DNA of 64,000 nucleotides from the NCBI RefSeq assembly GCF_900101885.1, contig NZ_FNAN01000006.1:1-64000 (forward strand), in the 5' to 3' direction. A program made the position numbers and the translations under genes. Below, piece after piece: positions 8,150 through 16,435 of this stretch (the first letter of the stretch is position 1; each line of letters begins with the position of its first letter). The notes under the pieces are model-generated. The model worked only from the letters and a program-made list of their open reading frames with translations, searched no databases and had not been told where the DNA came from. The DNA is from Dyadobacter soli. Its GTDB lineage: Bacteria; Bacteroidota; Bacteroidia; Cytophagales; Spirosomataceae.

Positions 8150-8240
8150 AGATAGGTGGTCAATCTAGGCAGAAAGGAGGTGATCAGTCCAAAATGAAAT
8201 CAGGTGGTCAATTTCACCTTAATTTCCACTGTAAGCGCCC
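8150..8240. mobile_element. IS21-like element end (remnant)
   Basis: Three direct repeats of AGGTGGTCA or AGGTGATCA start at 8154, 8178 and 8202, an exact 24-bp spacing, followed by ATTTCACCTTAATTTCC. IS21-family elements of Bacteroidota carry repeated GGTGGTCA-type transposase-binding sites at their ends with similar wording. No istA/istB coding sequence is nearby, so only the end remains. Confidence 0.5.
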
Positions 8241-8413
8241 AAAATTGTAAGATTCGCGTTTAGATGCGAGAGCTTGCATGCTCTTTACCTTCCCTCTAAC
8301 CTCATTCCAGGTGATGTTTCCTTTTTTGGATTTTGGCTACGCAATGCCCCGATTTCACTACGCTGGGAAGTTCAAGGCTGATGAACTTTGCATATCTCAA
8401 AATCAAAAACAAC

Positions 8414-9343
8414 ATGAAACAGTCACAAACACCGATCATTAGCTTCAGTCCAGTTGTATTACCGGTTGCCGGCCGCCACGTAGACCTTGAAATAAAAGTG
8501 TCTGCTCCTGCCAGCGGAAACAACCTGCCGGTCATTCTTCTTTCGCATGGGCACGGGCCCTCTAATTTTCTCTCTTCGTACAGAGGATATGGTCCCATTG
8601 TTGATTTTTTTGCGGCACAAGGGTTTGTCATCATTCAACCTACTCATCAAAATTCCAGAGCACTTGCGCTTCCGTCATCCCTTCCGGAAGCACCCTTGTT
8701 TTGGAGTTCACGGGCAACAGACATGCAATTTATCCTGGATCATTTAGACGAGATTATTGCGACAGTGCCAGGGTTAACCGGAAGAGTCGATCAGGCAAAA
8801 GTGGCTGCCATCGGCCATTCCATGGGAGGCCAGACCGTGGCCATGCTTGCTGGCATGGAGGTAACAGACCCCGCAACAGGTAAAATAGTGAATGCAGCTG
8901 AGCCAAGATTAAAAGCACATGTGCTGATTGGCGCCTCTGGTGGTCCCGAAGGATTTAACGGAGTCAACAGACAGCATTATCCTGTGTTGGCGGCCGGCAA
9001 TTTCAGCACCATGACATTGCCAGCACTCATTGTGAATGGGGACAAAGATATTAACCTTATGTTCTCTGATGTGGACAACTGGAGAGCGGATGCTTATTAT
9101 CAAAGTCCCGGCCCGAAGGACCTACTGACCGTGTTTGGCGCCGAACACATCTTTGGTGGCATATCAGGATATGATGCTCGCGAGACAAGTGATGAAAATC
9201 CGGAGCGTGTTGCCTTTGTATGTGAAAGCATTCTTGCGTATGTTCGGAGTACGTTCGATCCAAACGATACAAGTTGGGCAGACGCCAAGAAAACCCTTAA
9301 CGGCGTACCAGGTGCACTAGGCAGCATTGAAAGTAAATTATAA
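8414..9343 (+). CDS. Alpha/beta hydrolase (PAF-acetylhydrolase/chlorophyllase-like)
   Basis: Predicted serine hydrolase of about 309 residues without a clear signal peptide. The oxyanion strand is seen as VILLSHGHGPSN and the nucleophile elbow as GHSMGGQ, followed by a late Asp (VNGDKDINLMF) and a His in GAEHIFGG, giving a complete Ser-Asp-His triad. Substrate is unknown. ATG 8414 (MKQSQT) is preferred; the frame is open upstream to a TTG at 8333 and an ATG at 8381. Twelve bases separate it from the AraC gene, so the two form an operon and the regulator probably controls the hydrolase. Confidence 0.82.
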   Translation: MKQSQTPIISFSPVVLPVAGRHVDLEIKVSAPASGNNLPVILLSHGHGPSNFLSSYRGYGPIVDFFAAQGFVIIQPTHQNSRALALPSSLPEAPLFWSSRATDMQFILDHLDEIIATVPGLTGRVDQAKVAAIGHSMGGQTVAMLAGMEVTDPATGKIVNAAEPRLKAHVLIGASGGPEGFNGVNRQHYPVLAAGNFSTMTLPALIVNGDKDINLMFSDVDNWRADAYYQSPGPKDLLTVFGAEHIFGGISGYDARETSDENPERVAFVCESILAYVRSTFDPNDTSWADAKKTLNGVPGALGSIESKL

Positions 9344-9355
9344 AAAGACATTACA

Positions 9356-10270
9356 ATGAAGGATGAGCTGTCTAACCATAGATTCAATTCCTTATCAAGG
9401 CTGCATAAGGCGCTGGACATTCCGGCACCTATGCACCCATTGGTAAGCTTAATCAACAATGCTGATGGGACCATTCCGCTGGAAAGGCTTCCCAGTCCGC
9501 ACATTCTCAATTTTTACAAGATTTCGTATAAAATGAATTTTCAGGGGACGTTCAAATACGGGCAGCATTACTACGATTTTGACGAAGGAGGAATGTTTTT
9601 TGTTTCGCCCAGTCAGATCACAGGTGGCCACGGACCACTCAGTGATCAATCCGGTTATACTTTACTTTTCCATCCGGATTTTTTACTGGGTTACGAACTC
9701 GCCAGGAAGATCAAAGAATACGGATTTTTTTCCTATTCCATCCGTGAAGCGCTGCACTTATCAGAGAAAGAAAAAACCACGATCGTTTCTGTTTTTGAAA
9801 GTATTGAAGAAGAATTAAAAGACAGAATTGATAATTTCAGCCAGGACGTTGTGATTTCTCAGATCGAATTGTTGCTCAATTATGCCAACCGGTTCTACAG
9901 CCGGCAATTCAATACCCGTAAGGCGGTAAGCAGCGATCTCCTTAAAAAGGTGGAAGATATTTTACACGCCTACTTTCAATCACCGCCAGCCCAAAAGCAG
10001 GGGCTTCCAACCGTCCAATTTCTGTCTGAGCAGTTAAATGTAAGTTCGAGTTATCTAAGTGATATGCTGCGAACACTTACAGGCCAAAATACGCAACAGC
10101 ACATTCATAACCATCTGATTGAAAAGGCTAAGGAACAGCTATCCACGAGCGGTGCTTCGATAAGCGAAATAGCGTATGAATTAGGCTTCGAACATCCCCA
10201 GTCTTTTAGCAAACTTTTCAAGCTCAAAACCAGTGTGTCGCCGTTAGATTTCAGGCGTTCCTTCAATTAA
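9356..10270 (+). CDS. AraC-family transcriptional regulator
   Basis: Regulator of 304 residues. Residues 1-190 form an effector or dimerization domain beginning with a cupin-like part (FQGTFKYGQHYYDFDEGGMFF), and residues about 205-304 form two helix-turn-helix motifs (VQFLSEQLNVSSSYLSDMLR and SISEIAYELGFEHPQSFSKLFK). It is a paralogue of the regulator at 38360: both share the phrase YGFFxYxxxEALHLSxKE. It is co-transcribed with the hydrolase (12-bp gap). Confidence 0.92.
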   Translation: MKDELSNHRFNSLSRLHKALDIPAPMHPLVSLINNADGTIPLERLPSPHILNFYKISYKMNFQGTFKYGQHYYDFDEGGMFFVSPSQITGGHGPLSDQSGYTLLFHPDFLLGYELARKIKEYGFFSYSIREALHLSEKEKTTIVSVFESIEEELKDRIDNFSQDVVISQIELLLNYANRFYSRQFNTRKAVSSDLLKKVEDILHAYFQSPPAQKQGLPTVQFLSEQLNVSSSYLSDMLRTLTGQNTQQHIHNHLIEKAKEQLSTSGASISEIAYELGFEHPQSFSKLFKLKTSVSPLDFRRSFN

Positions 10271-10748
10271 AGCATGCTCGAGTACAATAGACCTAAGGCT
10301 AATAATGTTCAGGCAGATCCTACCCGTCTTTCACAAATTATAACTACCGCCAAGTTAACAATGGCAAAGAATCATCAGAACACTGCAGCATAATGTGAAA
10401 ATTGACACCTGTACGATCTCTTTCTTTTGGCTTCGTTGTCAAAAAGAAAGTACAAGCCCATTGGCGCGTCTGTGTCCTTGATAACGCCCCTACTCGCGTG
10501 GCGTTATCCGTGCTCATTCGGCATGATCAGTTACAAGCTTATTAAACTGTTGAAACAAAGGACCGATTATCAAATCCAAAATTCTCCAATCAGATAGATT
10601 TTATCTATAACTAAACGGGATAATTTATTCGGTAGTTAAACCGTAAATTATATCATCCATCACTTTTTGGTTTTGCGGCCGCTCGGCACCGATAATGGTT
10701 TGATAAACCTTGCTAGCAACACCTTTAATCGTACTTTATCATCATTGA
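10271..10748. other. Gene-free stretch with two hairpins
   Basis: It contains CTTTCTTTT (10420-10428) paired with AAAAGAAAG (10442-10450), and GATAACGCC (10480-10488) paired with GGCGTTATC (10500-10508). Motif copy C follows at 10625-10646. No coding frame is supported. Confidence 0.5.
10625..10646 (+). repeat. Interspersed intergenic motif, copy C
   Basis: TTATTCGGTAGTTAAACCGT-AA. It is preceded by ATAGATTTTATCTAT and followed by CGGCCGCTCGGCACCGAT, both with counterparts near 5770-5850. Confidence 0.5.
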
Positions 10749-11211
10749 CTAGTCGGTCGATAATTGTTTGTCTCTGAATACAGTTGGGCCAACGCCTACG
10801 ACCTTCTTAAACAGCCGGCTAAAATACTTCTGGTCCTCGAATCCCAGATCCAATGCAATTTCCTTGATATCTAAATCAGTGTAGAATAGCAGCCGCTGTG
10901 ATTCGGCGATCACCTCACGATGGATTAATGCTGAAACGGAGTTAGCTGTGATGGCCTTCACGCACGCATTTCTCACGAATCCAGGTCGCTGGTGGCATGT
11001 TGAATGTTTGTTGAAAGTCGCGCTTGAAGCTTGATAAGCTTCGACCGGACATGTAAGCCAGATCTTCCAAGCTAATGGGAGACGCATAGTGACTCTCGAT
11101 CACTTCGTGCGAATCTGCACGGGTTGGCTGTTGAAGATGAAGTATCTGCTGAAATATGGTTTCGCTACAAATTGCAGTATCATACAGCAGCTCCATCATT
11201 TTACGACGCAA
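10749..11211 (-). pseudogene. Broken AraC-family regulator (two mismatched halves)
   Basis: Two overlapping frames each carry half of an AraC DNA-binding domain. The upstream half (10942-11211) reads ISLEDLAYMSGRSLSSFKRDF followed by PPATWIREK, the first helix-turn-helix of an ExsA-like regulator, and then stops. The downstream half (10749 to about 10950, another frame) reads REVIAESQRLLFYTDLDIKEIALDLGFEDQKYFSRLF, the second helix-turn-helix of an AraC protein. The join is out of frame and lacks the normal linker, so this is a chimeric or frameshifted remnant. The sensor domain is absent. Confidence 0.75.
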
Positions 11212-11413
11212 TTGCGTAGGCGCGGCATCTATGGGTTATTGTGTATTACAGACATTAACATTTTATCAGAAGATAGTCAATGCCGACAATTCCTAATGCT
11301 TATGAAGATGGTTATTAACTTTGCAATGGATGAAAGCACAAAGCACGATCCTTCCTTTGTTGATCACATTGATGCATTGTTTCGCGACGGTTGGTTTATA
11401 GAATTTAAGTGGT

Positions 11414-11458
11414 CCCGTTGAAATGCGATAACCTTTCAGGTTAACACATTTCAACGGG
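11414..11458. other. Nested perfect hairpin
   Basis: CCCGTTGAAATG (11414-11425) pairs perfectly with CATTTCAACGGG (11447-11458). Inside, TAACCT (11429-11434) pairs with AGGTTA (11438-11443). No gene abuts it and no T-run follows, so a simple terminator is unlikely. A second small hairpin (GGCCG-AACTC-type) follows near 11496. Confidence 0.6.
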
Positions 11459-11638
11459 AGGTCAGGTAGATTTTGTCCTCAAAAAAAGAAGGCCGGAACT
11501 CGGCCCTACGCTTGTTTTTCAACATAGAGGAGCCACCTCACGGGACGATATTTGAGAAGTTGATACCTACACGTAGACTTGCATAGGGCGTTCGGAAAAA
11601 ATGTTAACTATTTTCCCTTCTACCATCGTCTAGCTAGT

Positions 11639-11668
11639 ATATACAATAGAAACATTTCTATTGTATAT
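11639..11668. promoter_or_regulatory. Perfect palindrome containing the ATAGAAA-N2-TTTCTAT motif
   Basis: ATATACAATAGAAA and TTTCTATTGTATAT are perfect 14-bp arms around CA. The 16-bp core (11646-11661) recurs at 20453-20468 and, imperfectly, at 19661-19676. It lies about 330 bp upstream of the S74 surface-protein gene. It is a candidate operator for the NarL-type regulators of this locus. Confidence 0.55.
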
Positions 11669-11998
11669 GGAAAAGTATTTTGTAAATAATTGATATACAG
11701 CTCCTTATTGGTTTGGCGAGGCTTCGGTGCTAATTTGTGCCCCTAACCGCATATATTTTTCCTGCTACTTTGTAGATATAGTTTGCATCGCAGGTGTTCC
11801 ACAAACTGGCCACAAATCCTCGCGGATTAGCTTGCTGATTTAAGCCCATTCATAAATAACCCGATTTAAACGCATTTAGAAACCTGGCCGCAAAGTCCTG
11901 TTTTCGAGCGGTAACGGCGTGCCTTTTGATCCCGAATAATCACTCTTTCAATACCGTACTCATTTTTCAATGATTTATTAATTAAAACAATTACAAAC

Positions 11999-13543
11999 AT
12001 GCAAGTAAAACAACTACTAACACGCACTGCCGGTGCACTCGGAGTTACCGCCGGTTTGCTTTTTGTCGGTTCGCCTTTGATGGCGCAAGTGAAGATCGGG
12101 GATAACCCGAACACGATTAGTCCAAACTCTATCCTGGAACTGGAAAGTGCTACAAAAGGCCTTTTGAGCCCCCGCGTTCAGCTTCAGGCCACCGACCAGG
12201 CTGCGCCGCTTACCGCTCCCATTATTGCAGGTACACGTGTGTATAACACTAATACCACCACTACCGGTGACTTTACGGTTTCGCCGGGCGAGTATTATTG
12301 GGATGGCAGCAGTTGGGTGAGATTGGTAACCGCGGTCTCTACTGGCCTGGAAGTTTACAGAGAGGGCGCGCCTACAGTAGGGGGGGGCTGTGGGGCTGAT
12401 CCAGAAGGAACCATCTGGAACGATATTACGGAAGATGGTGCTACGGAAGGCCAACAATGGATATGTAGAGAGGGTGTGTGGGCAGTTTACAACGCTCCAA
12501 ACAGCAGCACTCCTTTCCTTCTTGGAACGACAGGCACAATAGATGCGGGTGGTAGAAAAGGAGGAACTATTTCGCGGCTTGGGCACATCGTCTCAAGGCG
12601 CTCAGATAATGGAGGTTCTACAACGATATTGGCCGGAGGTGCTATCCAAATGTTACGTACTCTAGCGCTTGCACCCGTTCAGGGACCTTATATTGATTTT
12701 GGACGCAATAGTGTAAACCCTCGGCTGTTTCGTATTGGACTTCGCAATGATCTCAATGCTGGGTTGGGAGCACTGGCTTTCAATACTACAATTAACGGGC
12801 AAACTGATCCTCGCATGGTTATAGGCTTGAATGGTCAGGTCGGTATCAATACAGTGAATCCCCTTCGAACTTTCCATGTAAATGGAAAAGTTTTGGTCGC
12901 GAACAACAACAATGATGGAGCAAACTACCGGACAGGTACGGCTGGTCAGGATGGGATTTTGATTGACTGGGCTGAGGCTACAGACGAAGCCAACATTTCC
13001 ATTCAAACGGATGGCGAAAATCTTTCTCTTACAAAAAGGTTAGCTCCTAGTGGCGTTGAAACTTTTGTAGCCTTCCGTGCTGCTGGTGCAACACTCGGAC
13101 GTATAATTTATAATGCAGGTGATATAGCGTTTTCGCAAACCTCTGACAGACGTTTGAAAGAAAATATTAAAGAAACACATTATTCGATCCAAGATTTGAT
13201 GAAGTTGGACGTGGTTGATTATAACTATATCAATAATCCATCTAAAACTCGTACTGTTGGTTTTATCGCGCAAGACCTCTTTAAAATCTTCCCTGAAGCT
13301 GTTGCAATTGGAGGCGAGGACGTCAAAGCCAACCCATGGACAGTAAATTACACTAAGCTGACCCCGCTTCTCGTAAAAGCAATCCAGGATCAGCAAAAAG
13401 AAATCCAGGATCAGCAAAAAGAAATCGCCGCTTTGAAAGCGCAACTGAGCGAAATGAACACGCTCAAAGCTGAGGTTGCAAGCATCAAGGCGATGCTCGG
13501 CAATGCTGCTCAGCAAAATTCTGAGGCTACCATTTCAAAATGA
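11999..13543 (+). CDS. Tail-fibre-like surface protein with S74 intramolecular chaperone
   Basis: Secreted protein of 514 residues. A signal peptide (residues 1-30, ending near GSPLMAQ) precedes a beta-rich head (Gly/Asn/Thr-rich, with WDGSSWVRL-type turns). From residue 382 a Peptidase_S74 domain begins with the invariant SDRRLKENI (Ser382-Asp383). Family members trimerize and cleave themselves at this Ser. A heptad-rich coiled coil follows (QDQQKEIQDQQKEIAALKAQL). Residues about 120-430 use more AT-rich codons than the ends, and a G8 run (12380-12387) lies within. The T9SS gene starts 7 bp later, so the two are one operon. Confidence 0.85.
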   Translation: MQVKQLLTRTAGALGVTAGLLFVGSPLMAQVKIGDNPNTISPNSILELESATKGLLSPRVQLQATDQAAPLTAPIIAGTRVYNTNTTTTGDFTVSPGEYYWDGSSWVRLVTAVSTGLEVYREGAPTVGGGCGADPEGTIWNDITEDGATEGQQWICREGVWAVYNAPNSSTPFLLGTTGTIDAGGRKGGTISRLGHIVSRRSDNGGSTTILAGGAIQMLRTLALAPVQGPYIDFGRNSVNPRLFRIGLRNDLNAGLGALAFNTTINGQTDPRMVIGLNGQVGINTVNPLRTFHVNGKVLVANNNNDGANYRTGTAGQDGILIDWAEATDEANISIQTDGENLSLTKRLAPSGVETFVAFRAAGATLGRIIYNAGDIAFSQTSDRRLKENIKETHYSIQDLMKLDVVDYNYINNPSKTRTVGFIAQDLFKIFPEAVAIGGEDVKANPWTVNYTKLTPLLVKAIQDQQKEIQDQQKEIAALKAQLSEMNTLKAEVASIKAMLGNAAQQNSEATISK

Positions 13544-13550
13544 GTGAACT

Positions 13551-14828
13551 ATGCACAAAATCATCCATAAAAAGCTCATTGGCCTGAGCGCCGGCTTATG
13601 CCTGTCGCTCTCGCTGGTGGTCGATCCCGCGGCTGCTCAGTCGAGTAGCCAGGGCAATACGACCATCTTCGCAGGCACGCAGATGACCGTGTTCGGCACG
13701 CATACGTTCCTCGCCGGGGGCGCAGGCATTCAGCCGGGCATCATCAATGCGGAGCGTGCTGTTTCGCCGGGTATCCTGGGCTTCGGTCCTGGTGCCTCCT
13801 ATACAGGCCAGGACGATGCGAACCACGTAAATGGTTATGTGTCGAAAAATGGGACAAGTGCATTCGTTTTCCCGGTCGGTAACGGCACCAAGCTGCGTAC
13901 CATCGCTATTTCAGCACCTGCATCGTCAGGCGTTTACAAGGCGGCATACTTTTCGGGAAGTCCCAGCTCGGCTACATTGCCGGCAGGCGCACCATTTCCG
14001 GTAACCAATCTCGCCTCTTCCGGTGTAACAGGTGTGAGTCAGGTGGAATACTGGGATCTCGATGGTCCGGGGCCTGTTGACGTTACCCTTACCTGGGATG
14101 CGGCCAGCGGTGCAAACGCACTCGCCACCTCCAACATCGTAAACCTGATTGTAGTGGGTTACAATACGTCTACTTCGAAATGGGAAGCCCTGGGCAATGC
14201 GGGAGGTACTACCGGTACCCTGGCAACCACGGGTACCATTACGGCCACGGGCGTTACACCTGACAACTATTCGGCATTCGCGCTCGGTGCAAACTCCGCG
14301 CTGCCGGTAACATTGGTGGCGTTCGATGTACGCAAGGAAGGCTCGACGTCCCTGCTCGGCTGGTCGACCACCGCTGAAACCAATAGCGACCGTTTCGAGA
14401 TCGAGCGCAGCGCGAATGGTAAGGCGTGGAGCAAGATCGGAACCGTGGCTTCAACCGGCGAAAGCAAAGTGCTGGTGAAATACACATTCAGCGATGCCAA
14501 CCCGTTGAGCGGTGAAAACTACTATCGCCTGAAAATGGTGGACAAGGACGCGACATTCGCTTACAGCAGCATCAAAAACGTGTCTTTCGGTCATTTGGCA
14601 AAACAACTCGCTTACCCGAACCCTGCGCGTGACATCGTGTACATTCAGGATGCGGACAATGTCAAAAGTGTTTCCGTGATCGATATGAATGGTAAGACCG
14701 TGAAAGAAGCAGGCATTGCTGCCGGCGGAACGTTCCGTGTCGACGGCCTTGCCGTCGGGATGTACCTCGTGAAAGTTGTTGACAATAATGGGGGAGTGAA
14801 ATCACAGAAGATCATGATTGCAAGATAA
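13551..14828 (+). CDS. Secreted protein with T9SS type A sorting domain
   Basis: Exported protein of 425 residues: signal peptide 1-29 (ending DPAAAQ), a low-complexity Ala/Gly/Thr-rich domain, then a fibronectin-like module beginning LPVTLVAFDVRKEG with the TTAETNSDRFEIERS phrase found just before T9SS domains. The C-terminal 75 residues are a T9SS sorting domain (AYPNPARDIVYI through GMYLVKVVDNNGG to KIMIAR). The protein crosses the outer membrane through the type IX system and is probably anchored or released at the surface. It is transcribed with the S74 protein, and a strong terminator follows. Confidence 0.88.
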   Translation: MHKIIHKKLIGLSAGLCLSLSLVVDPAAAQSSSQGNTTIFAGTQMTVFGTHTFLAGGAGIQPGIINAERAVSPGILGFGPGASYTGQDDANHVNGYVSKNGTSAFVFPVGNGTKLRTIAISAPASSGVYKAAYFSGSPSSATLPAGAPFPVTNLASSGVTGVSQVEYWDLDGPGPVDVTLTWDAASGANALATSNIVNLIVVGYNTSTSKWEALGNAGGTTGTLATTGTITATGVTPDNYSAFALGANSALPVTLVAFDVRKEGSTSLLGWSTTAETNSDRFEIERSANGKAWSKIGTVASTGESKVLVKYTFSDANPLSGENYYRLKMVDKDATFAYSSIKNVSFGHLAKQLAYPNPARDIVYIQDADNVKSVSVIDMNGKTVKEAGIAAGGTFRVDGLAVGMYLVKVVDNNGGVKSQKIMIAR

Positions 14829-14851
14829 ACGCTTTATGTGTTAAACCTCTT

Positions 14852-14896
14852 TATACAAACTAGCCACCGGGAATTTCCCGGTGGCTAGTTTGTATA
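14852..14896. terminator. 22-bp-arm palindromic terminator
   Basis: TATACAAACTAGCCACCGGG... pairs along its whole length with the mirrored arm ending GTTTGTATA (arms of about 22 bp, one-base centre). It separates the T9SS gene from the regulator at 14987. Confidence 0.8.
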
Positions 14897-14986
14897 GACA
14901 AGGAATCCGAAAGCATTGCTCAAAATATGGTTTAATTATTGTCTTAATACATTATAATAAATACCCCTTAATGGGGTTTTCATCAG

Positions 14987-15625
14987 ATGAAAATACTCTT
15001 AATTGATCCCCATCCTGTACTGCTTTCTGGACTAAAACAAGAGGTGAAACGGTACATCTCTGGTGCTAGGGTATTGCAAGCCTTTCAAATTTCAGAAGGA
15101 ATTGAAATGATCAAGAAGAATATTTTCGATTTGATCATTATTGAAATAGGATTAAAAGGCGGAGGTTTAGAGGCTATAAAAAGGATAAAAACAGTATCTC
15201 CAAGCGTCAAAATTCTTGTGTATTCAGCACTCGATGAAGCTGTTTATGCACTTTCCGCAGTATTTTCTGGAGCGAACGGCTTTTTGTCAAAGGAGAGAGC
15301 AAAAGACGAATTGAAAGTAGCCATCATGACTGTGATCGATTCACAAACTTATCTCGATGGGGCACTTCGCGAATCGGTCGTATCTAAGGCAATGTGGAAA
15401 ATGACCGGATCGTTTGCTGCTCCGTTTCAATCTCCTTTCCAAGTGCTGAGTAGACGAGAGCAAATAGTTATGAGACTTTTAATAGAAGGATATAAGGTGG
15501 GGGAAATTGCTGTTAAGCTGGAAATAAAGGAAAGTACTGTCAGCTCCTTCAAATCAAATCTCTTCAAGAAATTGCAAGTTGCTAGTGTAGTTGAGCTAGC
15601 CAAAAAGATTGAAATCCTGAATTAA
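14987..15625 (+). CDS. NarL-type regulator with Glu at the phosphoacceptor site
   Basis: Regulator of 212 residues with receiver plus LuxR helix-turn-helix (LSRREQIVMRLL, then VGEIAVKLEIKESTVSSFKSNLFKKL). The receiver has one acidic residue in the metal pair (IDPHP instead of DD) and Glu53 (FDLIIIEIG) where the phosphorylatable Asp should be; the Ser (LVYSALDE) and Lys (FLSKERA) are kept. Asp to Glu often mimics phosphorylation, so the protein may be constitutively active or respond to another cue. The regulators at 19819 and 27733 show the same change. It lies between the S74/T9SS operon and the large sensor kinase. Confidence 0.9.
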   Translation: MKILLIDPHPVLLSGLKQEVKRYISGARVLQAFQISEGIEMIKKNIFDLIIIEIGLKGGGLEAIKRIKTVSPSVKILVYSALDEAVYALSAVFSGANGFLSKERAKDELKVAIMTVIDSQTYLDGALRESVVSKAMWKMTGSFAAPFQSPFQVLSRREQIVMRLLIEGYKVGEIAVKLEIKESTVSSFKSNLFKKLQVASVVELAKKIEILN

Positions 15626-15692
15626 TTTCTCGACAGGACTTGATTTTTGATCTAAACAGACACTCTGCAGCAGCACCGCGGTCTTGTACCGG

Positions 15693-15905
15693 TTAGCGGG
15701 CAAAATTACGCGTCGCGATTAGCTGGAATTTCGCATAGTCGGAGAAGCCCTGCCGGTGTTTGGACATGGAAATGTGGTAATGCGTGCCGTTTCTGATATA
15801 CCAGGTGCTCAGTTGAGCGCGTCGCTACCAAAATTTGGCACGGGGAGCATAGAATCTTGTATATACCCGCCTTCCAAAATGTGGCGTAAGATTTCGGCCT
15901 TCACT
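15693..15905 (-). pseudogene. Frameshifted C-terminal fragment of an unknown protein
   Basis: On the minus strand one frame reads ILRHILEGGYIQDSMLPVPNFGSDAL and, after a shift near 15815, another continues STWYIRNGTHYHISMSKH to a stop at 15693-15695 (NFAR*). Joined, they give a protein-like C-terminus; neither has a start. Family not recognised. Confidence 0.4.
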
Positions 15906-15953
15906 TCTTTTCATGCGTATTAGCCACTACCTGTAAAAACAAGAATAGGTTAA

Positions 15954-16328
15954 ATGCTGAAAATCAGCGATAGGCGTTCGGATTCGTATGCGGTCCCATC
16001 CATAATTTTTGCCGTGATTTTGTCCACCTACTTATTCATCGACAATCAGATTGGCGATGTTGTGGGCAGCTGTTGTGGCGAACATTCGCATGGTGGCTAC
16101 AATGTGATTGCCATATTGGTTAGCGAGCTGGTCGTAAATTCTATTTCTCTGATTTTTATCCTGGGCTTTTGCTACCCGTCGGTACTGTTCTGTTTTGGTG
16201 CGCTGGCAATCGGCCTTGCTCCTGCACTGATTGATTTGATCAGTATTTCCGTGATCAACAAGTCAGTAAATCTGGCGCACAACATCAGTCTGGCAATATT
16301 TGGCGCCTGGGCAATCGGGCAATTATAG
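15954..16328 (+). CDS. Hypothetical membrane protein, 124 aa
   Basis: Not recognised. It has four hydrophobic segments (about residues 15-30, 50-72, 74-95 and 105-124) and a Cys/His-rich loop between the first two (GSCCGEHSHGG) that could bind a metal. It lies between the first Glu-type regulator and the 3' end of the convergent sensor kinase gene. There is no evidence for an operon partner. Confidence 0.55.
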   Translation: MLKISDRRSDSYAVPSIIFAVILSTYLFIDNQIGDVVGSCCGEHSHGGYNVIAILVSELVVNSISLIFILGFCYPSVLFCFGALAIGLAPALIDLISISVINKSVNLAHNISLAIFGAWAIGQL

Positions 16329-16435
16329 CTATTATCGCTAAGCTGCTGCTGGACGCCCGGTTGGTTGACATCTTCTGTAAGCCTGTGTTAGTCAAAGAAT
16401 AGTTCATTATTCTGTTGACCCAGAAATGCCTTACT

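Noticed and set aside
11089..11421. 110-codon plus-strand frame
   Set aside because: Its first third is antisense to a recognisable AraC domain; the rest shows no family features.
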